Positions 8,439-18,551 of a stretch of 64,000 nucleotides of DNA are shown one piece after another. Source of the DNA: Jejubacter calystegiae (GTDB lineage: Bacteria > Pseudomonadota > Gammaproteobacteria > Enterobacterales > Enterobacteriaceae); the NCBI RefSeq assembly GCF_005671395.1, contig NZ_CP040428.1, forward strand, positions 3,038,001 through 3,102,000, written 5' to 3'. Numbering within the stretch: the first letter of the stretch is position 1; the number at the start of each line of letters is the position of its first letter. The notes under the pieces are model-generated. The model had not been told where the DNA came from. It was given only the letters and a program-made list of their open reading frames with translations, and made no database searches. The translations under genes and the position numbers were made by a program.

Positions 8439-10805
8439 TTATTTAAGCGCCCAGCAATTTCCCTCCACGCCGTCGATAGTCAGACGACGCGTTTCGCCTT
8501 CCGGTAATGTTATGTGCAGTTCAGACCAGGCCGGGCGCCAGTCGCCGCGAACGTTAAACTTCAGGTTGATGGAATCGGCGTTACAGGTCATCTCCCAACT
8601 GAGCCACAGCGCGTTGCCCTCTTTATAACCCCAACTTTCGCCATCATCTTCGAACAGCTCGCCCTGAGAGTGCCCGACCCCTTTCAGCGGAAACAGCCGC
8701 AGCTCACGCTTGTCGTCGGCCCGGGCATCGCTATGGGCCAGACGCTGGCTTAACGGTACTCCGGCCCCTGCGCGAACCAGCATGGGCTGATGCTCCAGCG
8801 GGGCGGGCAGGGTGATTTGCTGACCGCCCGCGTACCAGACGCCGCTTGCGAAGTCATACCAGCCGCGACCGTTATCCGGCAGCCACAGGGTGCGTTCGCG
8901 CTGACCTGCCTCTACGACGCTGGCTATCAGCAGATCGCGGCCCAGCATAAATTCGTCGCACTCCTGCCAGGTTTGAGGATCCTGCTCATGATCGAGGAAC
9001 GTGGGGCGCAGCATCGGCTCGTCGTCGGCGTGGGCCTGCCACAGCAGCGTGTACAGATAAGGCATCAGGCGATAGCGCAGCTCAACGGCGGCGCGCACCG
9101 CCGGGGTGACCGCCGGATACATCCAGGGTTCGTTGACGGTACCGTCATCGTTCCAGGAGTGGATGGTAAAACGCGGATGCATCACGCCGTTTTGCACCCA
9201 GCGTACGAACAGCTCGGCATCGGGTTTATCGCCGGAGAAACCGCCGACGTCATGGCCCAGGTTATATAACCCGGAAAGGCTCATGCCCAGACCCATGCGG
9301 ATGTTATAGCGCAGCGTCTGCCAGCTGGTGCGGTTATCGCCGCTCCAGGTCTGAACGTAGCGCTGCATACCTGCGCAGCCGGAGCGGGAGATCAGATACG
9401 GGCGCAGCTCTGGCGCAAAGCGCTGCTGTGCCTCCATTGAGGCGCGCATCATCAGTAGCGGCATCACCGGGCGGATATGCTTAATGGCGACAGGCTGGCC
9501 GAAACCGTGACAGCGCGCTTCGCCGTCCCACACTTCGAATTCGTTATTGTCGTTCCAGGTCGCGTCGATTCCCATCTCCAGCAACTGCGTGGTGACTCCT
9601 TCCTGCCACCAGGCAATGGTGGCCGGGTTGGTAAAGTCCAGGTTGGAGCCTTCGTCGTCCCAGAAGCTGGAACGTTCCGGGGCATCGCTTTGCGAATCCT
9701 GAATAAACAGCCCCTGGCGGGCCACCTCCTGATAGCGGGGATGGTCCTGTAACAGACAGGGCTTAATATTGGCGGCAAGCCGCAGGCCGGCATCGTGAAA
9801 CGCCTGGCTCATGACTTTCGGCTCAGGCACCTTGTCATAGTTCCAGTTAAAGACGTAGCGCTTGCCGTTAATCGAGGTATAGCCGGATGAAAGCTGGAAG
9901 GAGTCGCACGGAATGGCGTGTTCCTGACACAGGCGAATAAAGTTCATTAGCTGATTCTGGGCATCCGGCGCGTCGGTATAGTGCATCGTTGAGCCGCTAT
10001 ACCCCAGGCTCCAGCGTGGGCCAAACAGCGTTTTGCCGGTCAGGCGCACAAAGGTTTTGGTGACATCCAGAACCCGGTCGCCCACAAACAGGTAATAATC
10101 GATATCGCCGGACTCCGCCTGCCAGCGGCGGTAAGGGGCATGATAGTTATCCAGCTCGTTGCCCAGATCGAACCAGCTACTGCTCAGGTTATCGTAAAAC
10201 AGCCCGAAGCTGACCTCATCGCGGCGGGTGATGGTAAAGGGGATATGCTTGTAGAGCGGATCGGTACTGGCGGCGTTATAGCCCATGGCGTCCAGATTAC
10301 GCATTTCATAGCGTTTGCCGTTACGGGCCAGCGGCCCCGCCTTTTCGCCCAACCCGTAATAGCGATCGTCCTTAAAGCGGCGCTGATAGTGGGCGACGCC
10401 GTCGCCGTGCGCGTTAAGCAGATAGGCGCTGGTGGGGCGATCGCTGGCAAGGAAAAGCCACTGACCGCTGGCGTCGCGATAGTACCACTCCAGCCACAGC
10501 GGCTGGTGAACGGTGACCCGCAGTCGCCCGGTGGCGATCTCCAGTACGTCGTCGCGTTCAGTCAGCGTATAGCCCGGCAGGGTGAAGCCGCTGATATCGT
10601 CCCGGGAGCGTCCTTCCCAGGGAACATCCCGATCCGGCGCGATGCTCCAGGTGCGATCCAGCGCCCAGTTGCCGCCGCGCTGTATCGATACGCGAAACAG
10701 CCCCTGCTCCAGCACGTGCAGCGTTAGCCGGTGCCGGTTTTCCACGCTCAGGGTAATGCGGCTATCGTCACAATGGGTCAGGCTCCAGTGTTTCAGGGTT
10801 TTCAT
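8439..10805 (-). CDS. Glycoside hydrolase family 31 (alpha-glucosidase/xylosidase type), cytoplasmic
   Basis: A 788-residue GH31 enzyme (retaining alpha-glycosidase). It has an N-terminal beta-sandwich, the catalytic barrel from about residue 255 and C-terminal beta domains. The probable nucleophile is D419 in ATWNDNNEFE, and the acid/base is D490 in TWSGDNRTSW. There is no signal peptide, so the substrate must be imported first. The ATG at 10803-10805 follows GAGGTA; an earlier in-frame start would run into the upstream gene. It lies 13 bp after the MFS symporter gene and surely shares its operon. The length resembles YicI (772), but the partner transporter is of another family, so I do not assign a substrate. 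The locus is accessory here. Confidence 0.9.
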   Translation of the reverse strand: MKTLKHWSLTHCDDSRITLSVENRHRLTLHVLEQGLFRVSIQRGGNWALDRTWSIAPDRDVPWEGRSRDDISGFTLPGYTLTERDDVLEIATGRLRVTVHQPLWLEWYYRDASGQWLFLASDRPTSAYLLNAHGDGVAHYQRRFKDDRYYGLGEKAGPLARNGKRYEMRNLDAMGYNAASTDPLYKHIPFTITRRDEVSFGLFYDNLSSSWFDLGNELDNYHAPYRRWQAESGDIDYYLFVGDRVLDVTKTFVRLTGKTLFGPRWSLGYSGSTMHYTDAPDAQNQLMNFIRLCQEHAIPCDSFQLSSGYTSINGKRYVFNWNYDKVPEPKVMSQAFHDAGLRLAANIKPCLLQDHPRYQEVARQGLFIQDSQSDAPERSSFWDDEGSNLDFTNPATIAWWQEGVTTQLLEMGIDATWNDNNEFEVWDGEARCHGFGQPVAIKHIRPVMPLLMMRASMEAQQRFAPELRPYLISRSGCAGMQRYVQTWSGDNRTSWQTLRYNIRMGLGMSLSGLYNLGHDVGGFSGDKPDAELFVRWVQNGVMHPRFTIHSWNDDGTVNEPWMYPAVTPAVRAAVELRYRLMPYLYTLLWQAHADDEPMLRPTFLDHEQDPQTWQECDEFMLGRDLLIASVVEAGQRERTLWLPDNGRGWYDFASGVWYAGGQQITLPAPLEHQPMLVRAGAGVPLSQRLAHSDARADDKRELRLFPLKGVGHSQGELFEDDGESWGYKEGNALWLSWEMTCNADSINLKFNVRGDWRPAWSELHITLPEGETRRLTIDGVEGNCWALK

Positions 10806-10818
10806 CAGTAATACCTCA

Positions 10819-12120
10819 TCAGATGCGACGCCCGCGGCGTTCGGCAATAAAAGCGATCAGGAAACAGGCGCCGATCAGGTCGAACAGCCCCATGGCGATA
10901 AACAGCGGATTAAAGCCGATGGTGTCGGCGGTAACGCCGATAATCAGCGAAAATGCAAAGCTGGCGATCCAGGCGGCGGAGCCGCGCATCCCGTTAACGG
11001 TGGCCATCTGGCCTTTGTCGAAGGACTCCACCACCAGCGCGCTCAGCATGCAGGAGATAATCTGATGGCCGAAACCGCCGATGGAGATCAGCACAATGGT
11101 GACGTACGGATCGCGAGTGAAGGCCACCACCGCCAGCGAGATCATTAAAAAGGCGCCGGTGACCGAACTTGCCACCACCGAATTGACCCGGGTCAAACCG
11201 AACCAGCGGGTATACAGACGGGTGATATAGCCGCTGGCCACGCTGCCCAGATCGGCGGCCAGGAACGGCAGCCAGGCGAACATGGCGATCTGTTTCAGAT
11301 CCATACCGTGCTCCCGGGCAAGGTAGAGCGGCACCCAGAAGCTCATTACCGCCCAGGCGGGCTCCGCCATAAAAGCGGGAATGGCGATGCCGTAAAAGCG
11401 CCGATTTTTTGCCACCACTTTCAGGGTGGTGAAAAAAGGCTGGGTAACCGCAGGGGCTTCGTTATCCTGGCGGATAAATGCCAGCTCCTCTTTGCCGAGG
11501 CGCGGATGCTGTTCCGGGTTGTGATAGAACAGCCACCACAGCACCACCCACAGCAATGCCAGAACACCGGTAAACATAAAGGCGCCCTGCCAGCCGAACG
11601 AGGCGTGAGCGAAATAGATAATTGGCGGCGCCAGCATAGCGCCTACCGAAAAGCCGACACCGGCCCAGCCAGCGGCGATGGGGCGTTCCTGTTTGGGGAA
11701 CCATTCGCCGATGGTCTTGGCGTTGGCGGGAGTCGCCGCGGCTTCGGCGCCGCCCATCACGAAACGCAGAAAGGCCAGATGCAACCAACTGCTCGCACCA
11801 GCGTGGAACAGGCAGGCCAGCGCCCAGATAGCGGCGCAGATCAGGAAGCCGATCTTCAGACCGATCACGTCAATCAGCCAGCCGCACAGGGGCTGAAACA
11901 GGGTGTAAGCCAGCTGGAATGCGCCGACAATCCAGGAGTACTGTTCGGTGGTGATCCCCAGGCTGCTCTTCAGTTCTGGCGCCAGAATACCCAGTGAATT
12001 ACGGGTAATGTAGTTGACGGTGACGCCCAGCAGAAACAGAACCAGCACCCACCAGCGTAAATTTTTGATTGTCCGCCGTACGTTACTCGCCGTGACGGTT
12101 GAGTTAACTCCCTGACTCAT
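10819..12120 (-). CDS. MFS transporter, anion:cation symporter type (ExuT/DgoT-like)
   Basis: A 433-residue major facilitator with about 12 membrane segments. NYITRNSLGILAPEL in helix 1, the cytoplasmic loop near EWFPKQERPIAAGW and the GGAEAAATPANAK block match the family that carries hexuronates, galactonate and other organic anions with protons. It is first in the operon, 13 bp before the GH31 gene, and divergent from the LacI-type regulator. The pairing implies that an intact glycoside, perhaps carrying a carboxylate or similar charge, is imported and cleaved inside. The exact substrate cannot be read from sequence. Confidence 0.88.
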   Translation of the reverse strand: MSQGVNSTVTASNVRRTIKNLRWWVLVLFLLGVTVNYITRNSLGILAPELKSSLGITTEQYSWIVGAFQLAYTLFQPLCGWLIDVIGLKIGFLICAAIWALACLFHAGASSWLHLAFLRFVMGGAEAAATPANAKTIGEWFPKQERPIAAGWAGVGFSVGAMLAPPIIYFAHASFGWQGAFMFTGVLALLWVVLWWLFYHNPEQHPRLGKEELAFIRQDNEAPAVTQPFFTTLKVVAKNRRFYGIAIPAFMAEPAWAVMSFWVPLYLAREHGMDLKQIAMFAWLPFLAADLGSVASGYITRLYTRWFGLTRVNSVVASSVTGAFLMISLAVVAFTRDPYVTIVLISIGGFGHQIISCMLSALVVESFDKGQMATVNGMRGSAAWIASFAFSLIIGVTADTIGFNPLFIAMGLFDLIGACFLIAFIAERRGRRI

Positions 12121-12138
12121 TACGTTCTCCGCATTATT

Positions 12139-12152
12139 GGTTTTGATAAACC
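12139..12152. promoter_or_regulatory. Candidate operator for the LacI-family regulator
   Basis: GGTTT-TGAT-AAACC is an exact inverted repeat 19 bp before the symporter start, where a repressor would block transcription or elongation. It lacks the central CG step common in LacI-family operators. Support is position and symmetry only. Confidence 0.3.
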
Positions 12153-12282
12153 GCCTGCATCCCCGTCATAACGGGGAAAGACAGCAGGGAAACTGTTGAA
12201 TAAAGGGGGAATTACCGGAAATAAGGCCCCCGGCGTGCCCATAACCGGAGACTAAAGGAGCCGGTGAGGAGGTCGTAGCGAA

Positions 12283-12304
12283 AATTGTGAAAAGATTCTC
12301 ATAA
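12283..12304. promoter_or_regulatory. Candidate CRP-cAMP site in the symporter/regulator divergent region
   Basis: TGTGA-N6-TCTCA at 12286-12301 matches the CRP consensus TGTGA-N6-TCACA with one mismatch and has A/T flanks. It is 163 bp upstream of the symporter and 102 bp upstream of the regulator start. Catabolite control would suit a sugar-use locus. Confidence 0.5.
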
Positions 12305-12404
12305 AATAGTGATTCGTACTGGCATGCTGTGCTGGTTGCCCGCTTTTGTGACTAGTATGGCGGGTGAAAATTTTTTCATTTCACATTTGGGCATGGATCA
12401 CAGA

Positions 12405-13475
12405 ATGACAAAAAGGCTCAAAATCACCGAGATCGCGGCACTCACCGGGCTGTCGATCAGCACCGTTTCCCGGGTGCTGGCGGGCAAGGCCAACACCAGC
12501 GAACAGGCCCGGGAGCAGGTACGCCAGTGTGCCGAACGACTGGGAGTGATGGAAGGTATGGCGGCGGGGCGCCTGCTGCTCAATGAGCTGGTGGTGTTTG
12601 CGCCGCAGCGGGCCTTCGATGAGCGTTCCGATATTTTCTACTACCGGGTGATTCAGAGCATCAGTCGGGCGCTGGCGCCGCACGATGTCCGGCTGCGCTA
12701 TTGCGCGCTGGAAGAGCAGGACAGCGACGCCAATCTGTTCCTGAACCGTATTAATGAGCCGCGCACCGAAGCGGCGATGCTGCTGGGTATTGACGATCCG
12801 CACATCCACGAACTGGCTGTCGATGTGGGGAAGCCCTGCTTACTGATTAACTGCCGTACCCGGGATATGCGGCTACCGGCAGTGGCGCCTGACCACCGAG
12901 CCACCGGGGAGTGCGCCGCCCGCTATCTGTTTTCGATGGGGCACCGTTCGGTGCTGAATCTGCTGTGTTTGCGCCGCTACACCATGGAGCTGCGGCTGGC
13001 GGGGATACTTGACGCCTGGCGCGGTGCGAACCTGGCCTTCGATGAGGCGAATCACCTGCTGGTGGCCGACAGTTTTGCCGCCAGCGAAAGCGAGGCATTA
13101 ATCAGCGAATGGCTGGCGCGCACGCCGCGCGAAGCGCTGCCGACAGCGATTCTGGCGGGAGGAGACTTTATGGCCGCAGGCGTGGTGCGGGCCCTGACCC
13201 GAGCCGGGCTGAAGGTACCCCAGGATATGTCGGTGATGAGCATTGACGGCGCCAATCTGTCGGCGATGGGCGATACGCCGCTGACGGCGCTGCAGGTTCC
13301 CCGGGATGAATTGGGGGAAGAGGCGGTGCATATGCTACAGCAGCGTCTGATTCGACCGCAGGCGCCGGTCAGCACGCTGTTACTGCATGGCAAGCTGGTG
13401 GTGTACGATTCGGTACGGCGCATCCGTGGGGGCAGGGCGCCCCACGGCGTGCGGGCGGCAGGGCTTTATGACTGA
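12405..13475 (+). CDS. LacI-family transcriptional regulator of the GH31 locus
   Basis: A 356-residue LacI/GalR repressor. The N-terminal helix-turn-helix is KITEIAALTGLSISTVSRVL, with hinge residues up to about 60. The rest is a periplasmic-binding-like sensor domain (FYYRVIQSISRAL, DHRATGECAARYLFSMGHR, ILAGGDFMAAGVV). I chose the ATG at 12405 (MTKRLKITE). Another ATG at 12393 adds only four residues and is possible. Divergent transcription from the symporter/GH31 operon points to local control by an imported sugar. Its last 10 bp overlap the 3' end of the converging moeB, which suggests a compact insertion edge. Confidence 0.88.
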   Translation: MTKRLKITEIAALTGLSISTVSRVLAGKANTSEQAREQVRQCAERLGVMEGMAAGRLLLNELVVFAPQRAFDERSDIFYYRVIQSISRALAPHDVRLRYCALEEQDSDANLFLNRINEPRTEAAMLLGIDDPHIHELAVDVGKPCLLINCRTRDMRLPAVAPDHRATGECAARYLFSMGHRSVLNLLCLRRYTMELRLAGILDAWRGANLAFDEANHLLVADSFAASESEALISEWLARTPREALPTAILAGGDFMAAGVVRALTRAGLKVPQDMSVMSIDGANLSAMGDTPLTALQVPRDELGEEAVHMLQQRLIRPQAPVSTLLLHGKLVVYDSVRRIRGGRAPHGVRAAGLYD

Positions 13476-14227
13476 GATGCGCCGCAAACTTCGCAGTGCG
13501 GATCCTGCGCCAGCTTCATTTCCCGGAACTGGCCGCGCATGGCATCGTACATCAGGATCTTACCGGTGATCGGCGTGCCGTAACCGGCGAGCAGCTTAAT
13601 GGCCTCCATGGCCTGGAGCGTGCCGATAACCCCCACCAGCGGCGCCATCACTCCCGCTTCGACGCAGGTAAGGGCCTCTGAGCCGAACAGCCGGCTCAGA
13701 CAGCGATAGCAGGGTTCGCCAGGCTGCCAGGTGAAGACCGAAATCTGCCCCTCCATTCGGATGGCGGCGCCGGAAACCAGCGGAATTTGAGTGGCAAAGC
13801 CGCAGCGGTTGAGCTGATTGCGTATCTCCACGTTATCGGTACAGTCCAGAACCAGACTGTGGCGTGCCACCAGCGCCTGTAGTTCAGGCTCTTCCAGCAG
13901 CGCATCGACAGTTTCAATCTGGATATGTGGGTTGATATCGCGCAGCGCGGCGGCGGCGGAAGTCACCTTAGGCTGACCGATGGAGGCATCGCGGTGCAGC
14001 GTCTGGCGCTGCAGGTTGGAGAGCGCCACGGTATCGAAGTCGAGCAGCGTGAGCTGCCCGACGCCCGCGGCTGCCAGATACTGGCTGGCGGCGCAGCCCA
14101 GCCCGCCGAGGCCGACGATCAACACGCGAGCGGACTTCAGGCGCTCCTGGCCGTCGAAGTCAAAACCGCGCAGTACAATCTGGCGGTTGTAGCGCATCAT
14201 CTCTGCGTCGGAGAGCTCAACGGACAT
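13466..14227 (-). CDS. moeB: Molybdopterin-synthase adenylyltransferase MoeB
   Basis: Activates the C-terminal glycine of MoaD by adenylation during molybdopterin synthesis. It has 253 residues (249 in E. coli). The nucleotide-binding GLGGLG is at about residues 39-44 and the ThiF/E1-like core follows (LLDFDTVALSNLQRQ). Two zinc CxxC pairs are seen as CYRC and CEVC near the C terminus. The ATG at 14225-14227 follows the moeA stop by 1 bp, so the two are translated together. In K-12 fsaA is downstream; here the LacI gene converges and overlaps by 10 bp. Confidence 0.96.
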   Translation of the reverse strand: MSVELSDAEMMRYNRQIVLRGFDFDGQERLKSARVLIVGLGGLGCAASQYLAAAGVGQLTLLDFDTVALSNLQRQTLHRDASIGQPKVTSAAAALRDINPHIQIETVDALLEEPELQALVARHSLVLDCTDNVEIRNQLNRCGFATQIPLVSGAAIRMEGQISVFTWQPGEPCYRCLSRLFGSEALTCVEAGVMAPLVGVIGTLQAMEAIKLLAGYGTPITGKILMYDAMRGQFREMKLAQDPHCEVCGASQS

Positions 14228-14228
14228 C

Positions 14229-15461
14229 TCAGCCTCCGAACAGGTGATTAAACGGCTGAACCTCGACCAGCTCGCCCGGCGCTACGTTGCCGCGTTCACG
14301 CTCCAGAATTATGAAGCAGTTTCCCTGGCTGAACGAACTGAAGATATGGGAGCCCTGATGGCCGGTGCTGGTCACTTCCGGCAGGCCGTCTGCGCCGGTG
14401 CCCAGCACGCCGCGCTGGAAGTCGAGGCGCCCCGGGCTTTTCTTAAGCGCCTGCGCTGCCCGCACCTTCAGGCGCGGCGGCAGGGCTGGCGTATGCTGCC
14501 CGCAGAGCTTCGCCAGCAGCGGTATCACCAGTTGATAAAAGGTCACCGCGGCAGAAACCGGGTTGCCCGGCAGGCCGCAGAACCAGCTGTTACGCAGACG
14601 ACCGAAGGCGAACGGTTTTCCGGGCTTAATGGCCAGCTTCCAGAAGCCTATTTCGCCCAGTTCATCGAGGATCTGTTTGGTGTAGTCGGCTTCCCCCACG
14701 GAGACTCCCCCTGAACTGAGGGTGACGTCGGCCCGGGAATCCGCTTCCAGGAAGGTGGCGCGTAGCGCTTCGGGGGAGTCGCGGACGATACCTAAGTTGA
14801 TGACCTCGCAGCCCAGTTGTTCCAGCATCAGATGCACCGTCAGACGGTTGCTGTCATAGATCTGGCCGGGCTGGAGCGGCGTGCCGGGCAGTTGCAGCTC
14901 ATCACCGGTCGAGAACAGCGCCACCCGCAGGCGGCGTAGCACCGGAACCTCGCCAATGCCCAGCGAAGCCAGCATCGGCAGTTCGGCGGCGCTCAGACGT
15001 ACACCGGCTTCAATAGCCGTGGCTCCCTGACGGATATCTTCGCCGCAGCGGCGAATATTCTGGCCCGCTTTCACCGGGGCGGTAAACAACACCCCGTCGT
15101 CATGAGTTTCCGCCTGCTCCTGCATGATCACCGCTTCGCACTGCGCAGGCACCGGCGCGCCGGTCATAATACGCACGCAGGTCCCGGTCGGCCATTCGCC
15201 CTGGAGCGGCTGACCCGCGAAGATTTTACCGGCCACCGGCAGCGCTTTGCCGCTTGCCAGGTCCGCCAGTCGTACACCGTAGCCGTCCATCGCCGAATTA
15301 TCGAAACCTGGCACATCAATGGGAGAGGCGATCGCCTGGGCGGTAACGCGGCCAAAGGCCTGTTGCAGCGGCAGTGTTTCTACTTCGGTGACGGGCGTCA
15401 GGCGGTCGAGCATCTGCTGGAGGGCATCATCCAGAGGAATCAGTCCGGCGGTAAAATCCAT
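14229..15461 (-). CDS. moeA: Molybdopterin molybdenumtransferase MoeA
   Basis: Inserts molybdenum into adenylylated molybdopterin to make molybdenum cofactor. It has 410 residues (411 in E. coli). Domain signatures in order: an N-terminal segment with [14 protein letters not shown], the MPT-binding domain with [19 protein letters not shown], and KPGKPFAFG followed by [11 protein letters not shown], then the C-terminal beta domain. Start ATG at 15459-15461. It is the first gene of moeAB, divergent from iaaA. Confidence 0.96.
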   Translation of the reverse strand: MDFTAGLIPLDDALQQMLDRLTPVTEVETLPLQQAFGRVTAQAIASPIDVPGFDNSAMDGYGVRLADLASGKALPVAGKIFAGQPLQGEWPTGTCVRIMTGAPVPAQCEAVIMQEQAETHDDGVLFTAPVKAGQNIRRCGEDIRQGATAIEAGVRLSAAELPMLASLGIGEVPVLRRLRVALFSTGDELQLPGTPLQPGQIYDSNRLTVHLMLEQLGCEVINLGIVRDSPEALRATFLEADSRADVTLSSGGVSVGEADYTKQILDELGEIGFWKLAIKPGKPFAFGRLRNSWFCGLPGNPVSAAVTFYQLVIPLLAKLCGQHTPALPPRLKVRAAQALKKSPGRLDFQRGVLGTGADGLPEVTSTGHQGSHIFSSFSQGNCFIILERERGNVAPGELVEVQPFNHLFGG

Positions 15462-15674
15462 GAATAGCTCCTGGGCGGGAAAATCTGATAAAAGCGTATT
15501 ATGGCAGAGAAAAGCCCACGGCTAAACGCCTGCTTTCGGGGTAGCCCCGGTGTCCTGGTCTTTACAACACATTTACATCTTTCTATATTCAGAAATCGTA
15601 TTAACCGGCGCTAAAAAACAATGATATCAATACAAAAGCGCCGCATATTCCTTCTCTAATTGAGTGATGTTGTT

Positions 15675-16601
15675 ATGGGAAAAGCGGTAATCGCCATTCA
15701 CGGCGGCGCGGGAGCCCTCTCCCGGCTGCAAATGAGCGCGGAGCAGGAGCAGCGCTATATTCAGGCTTTGTCGGATATTGTCGATGCCGGGCAGCAGATG
15801 CTGGCGGCGGGGGAAAGCGCCCTGGACGCGGTCTGCGAAGCGGTACGGCTGCTGGAAGAGTGCCCGTTGTTTAACGCCGGGATAGGTTCGGTTTATACCC
15901 GGGACGAAACTCACGAGCTCGATGCCTGTGTGATGGATGGCGTCACGTTGAATGCCGGAGCGGTGGCTGGCGTCAGCCATCTGCGCAATCCGGTGCTGGC
16001 GGCGCGTCTGGTCATGGAGCAAAGCCCACACGTGCTGCTGGTGGGCGAAGGGGCGGAACGCTTCGTTCAGCAGCAGGGTATGGAACTGGTGACGCCGACG
16101 CTGTTCGATACACCGGAACGCCTGGCGCAGCTACACAACGCCAGAAACGCCATTCTGCTGGATCACGATGCGCCGGCCAGTCCGGATACCAAATTCGGCA
16201 CTGTCGGGGCTGTGGCGCTCGATCTCGACGGTAATCTGGCGGCGGCCACTTCTACCGGCGGCATGACCAATAAGCTGCCGGGGCGGGTGGGGGATTCACC
16301 GCTGGTGGGGGCGGGCTGTTATGCCAATAACGCCAATGTGGCGGTTTCCTGCACCGGCAATGGCGAACTCTTTATCCGTACCCTGGCGGCTTATGATATC
16401 GCCGCGCTGATGGAGTACCGGGGGCTTAGTCTGCAGCAGGCCACCGAGCGGGTGATTATGGAAAAACTCCCGGCTCTGGGCGGCAGCGGCGGCGCGATAG
16501 CCGTTGATAATCAGGGGAATGTGGCGCTGCCGTTTAACTGCGAAGGCATGTACCGGGCCTGGGCTTTTGTGGGTGACTCGCCCAGCGTGGGCATTTATTA
16601 A
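15675..16601 (+). CDS. iaaA: Isoaspartyl peptidase/L-asparaginase IaaA (plant-type)
   Basis: Ntn-hydrolase that removes isoaspartyl residues from dipeptides and has weak asparaginase activity. It is made as a 308-residue precursor that cleaves itself before T176 in [10 protein letters not shown], giving alpha and beta subunits. Conserved blocks are [34 protein letters not shown] and GCYANN. I use the ATG at 15675 ([11 protein letters not shown]), as in E. coli; a TTG five codons upstream is possible. It is 23 bp before gsiA and surely first in iaaA-gsiABCD. The C terminus is about 13 residues shorter than in K-12. Confidence 0.95.
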   Translation: MGKAVIAIHGGAGALSRLQMSAEQEQRYIQALSDIVDAGQQMLAAGESALDAVCEAVRLLEECPLFNAGIGSVYTRDETHELDACVMDGVTLNAGAVAGVSHLRNPVLAARLVMEQSPHVLLVGEGAERFVQQQGMELVTPTLFDTPERLAQLHNARNAILLDHDAPASPDTKFGTVGAVALDLDGNLAAATSTGGMTNKLPGRVGDSPLVGAGCYANNANVAVSCTGNGELFIRTLAAYDIAALMEYRGLSLQQATERVIMEKLPALGGSGGAIAVDNQGNVALPFNCEGMYRAWAFVGDSPSVGIY

Positions 16602-16624
16602 AAGTAAAGGACAAAGGGGGGCGG

Positions 16625-18514
16625 ATGCCTCATAGCCATGAACTGTCAGCCGAACAGGTGCTGTCAGTACAGGATCTGAATGTGGGTTTTCGTCACGAAG
16701 GGCAACAGACCCGCGTGGTGCGTGACCTTTCTTTCAGCCTGGCCAGAGGAGAGACCCTGGCCATTGTTGGCGAATCCGGCTCCGGTAAGTCGGTGACCGC
16801 GCTGGCGCTGATGCGACTGCTCTCTGCCCAAAGCGCGTCGATAAAGAGCGGCCCGCTGCTGCTGCGACGCCGTAACCGCCAGGTGGTCGATCTGCGGGAG
16901 CTGAGCGATGCCCGGATGCGCGGCGTGCGCGGCGCCGATGTGGCGATGATCTTCCAGGAGCCGATGACCTCCCTGAATCCGGTCTTTACCATTGGGGAGC
17001 AGATCGCCGAATCCATCCGCCTGCATCAGGGCATGAGCCATAAAGAGGCGCTGAACGATGCCAAACGGATGCTGGACCTGGTACGCATCCCCGATGCAAA
17101 GGCGATGTTACGCCGCTATCCGCATCAGCTTTCCGGCGGTATGCGCCAGCGGGTGATGATTGCCATGGCGCTCTCCTGCCGCCCGGCGGTGCTGATTGCC
17201 GACGAACCCACCACCGCGCTTGATGTCACCATCCAGGCGCAGATCCTGCAACTGATTAAGGTCCTGCAGCGTGAAATGGCGATGGGGGTGATCTTTATCA
17301 CTCACGATATGGGCGTGGTGGCTGATATTGCTGACCGGGTACTGGTGATGTACCGCGGTGAAGCTGTGGAAAGCGGTGATGTTCGCCAGATATTCAGCGC
17401 GCCGCAGCATCCTTATACGCAATCGCTGCTGGCGGCGGTGCCGCGGCTGGGAGCAATGAACGGCAGCACGCTGCCGCGTAAATTCCCGCTTACTGACCCG
17501 AATAATCCCGATGCGCCGCTGGACGAGCGCGAGCAGGATACGGTGGTGCCGGGGGCGGCGCCGATATTGCAGGTGCGTGACCTGGTGACCCGCTTTGTGC
17601 TGCGCGGCGGTATTTTTAACCGGGTGCAGCGCGTGGTGCACGCGGTGGAGAAAGTCAGCTTCGATCTGCTGCCCGGCGAAACTCTGGGGCTGGTGGGGGA
17701 GTCGGGCTGCGGTAAGTCTACCACCGGGCGTTCGCTGCTGCGGTTGGTGGAAAGCCAGAGCGGTGCCATCACCTTTGAAGGTCAGCGCATCGACGGCATG
17801 AGCTCCCGGGAGATGCGCGCCCTGCGGCGCGATATTCAGGTGATATTTCAGGATCCCTACGCCTCTCTCGATCCCCGCAATACCGTGGGCGATGCCATCA
17901 TGGAGCCCATGCGGCTGCATGGCGCTTCCCGGCAGGAAGCCAGCGCGCGCACCGCCTGGCTTCTGGAGCGGGTAGGGTTGAGCCCTGAACACGCGGTTCG
18001 CTATCCCCATGAATTTTCCGGCGGTCAGCGCCAGCGTATCTGTATTGCCAGGGCGCTGGCGCTGAATCCAAAGGTGGTGATCGCCGATGAGGCAGTATCG
18101 GCGCTGGATGTTTCGATCCGCGCCCAGATAGTCAACCTGATGCTCAGTCTGCAACGCGAACTGGGCATCGCCTTTTTATTCATCTCCCACGATATGGCGG
18201 TGGTGGAACGTATCTGCCATCGGGTGGCGGTGATGTACCTGGGCCAGATTGTCGAGATCGGACCCAGGCAAGCGGTGTTCGAGAATCCGCAGCATCCGTA
18301 CACCCGGCGTCTGATGGCGGCGGTTCCGGTCGCCGACCCCAGTTATCAGCGCCCCCAGGGCATTTTGCTGTCCGATGAAATCGCGAGCGCCGCCCGCCGT
18401 CCGGGCGATGAGCCCGAGGTGGTTCCGATGGTGGAGGTGGGCCCCGGCCACTATGTCGCCCGCACCCGGGCCGAAGAGACAACACACAACCACGATAACA
18501 GGCCGGCGCAGTAA
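16625..18514 (+). CDS. gsiA: Glutathione ABC importer ATPase GsiA (two ATPase domains)
   Basis: Fused ATPase that powers glutathione uptake with GsiB, GsiC and GsiD. It has 629 residues with two complete Opp/Dpp-type domains. Walker A GESGSGKS is at residues 49-56 and a second GESGCGKS at about 358-365. Signature motifs are LSGGMRQR and FSGGQRQR. Each domain ends with the oligopeptide-transporter segment HPYT. The ATG at 16625 follows AAAGGGGGGC. It is slightly longer than E. coli GsiA (623) through its N and C termini. Confidence 0.95.
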   Translation: MPHSHELSAEQVLSVQDLNVGFRHEGQQTRVVRDLSFSLARGETLAIVGESGSGKSVTALALMRLLSAQSASIKSGPLLLRRRNRQVVDLRELSDARMRGVRGADVAMIFQEPMTSLNPVFTIGEQIAESIRLHQGMSHKEALNDAKRMLDLVRIPDAKAMLRRYPHQLSGGMRQRVMIAMALSCRPAVLIADEPTTALDVTIQAQILQLIKVLQREMAMGVIFITHDMGVVADIADRVLVMYRGEAVESGDVRQIFSAPQHPYTQSLLAAVPRLGAMNGSTLPRKFPLTDPNNPDAPLDEREQDTVVPGAAPILQVRDLVTRFVLRGGIFNRVQRVVHAVEKVSFDLLPGETLGLVGESGCGKSTTGRSLLRLVESQSGAITFEGQRIDGMSSREMRALRRDIQVIFQDPYASLDPRNTVGDAIMEPMRLHGASRQEASARTAWLLERVGLSPEHAVRYPHEFSGGQRQRICIARALALNPKVVIADEAVSALDVSIRAQIVNLMLSLQRELGIAFLFISHDMAVVERICHRVAVMYLGQIVEIGPRQAVFENPQHPYTRRLMAAVPVADPSYQRPQGILLSDEIASAARRPGDEPEVVPMVEVGPGHYVARTRAEETTHNHDNRPAQ

Positions 18515-18551
18515 CCGGTGCAAGACAGGGTAATGACAGGAGAAGACGATA

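Noticed and set aside
17108-18154. 348-codon minus-strand frame within gsiA
   Set aside because: GsiA has two complete ATPase domains on the plus strand here; the antisense product is histidine- and arginine-rich noise.
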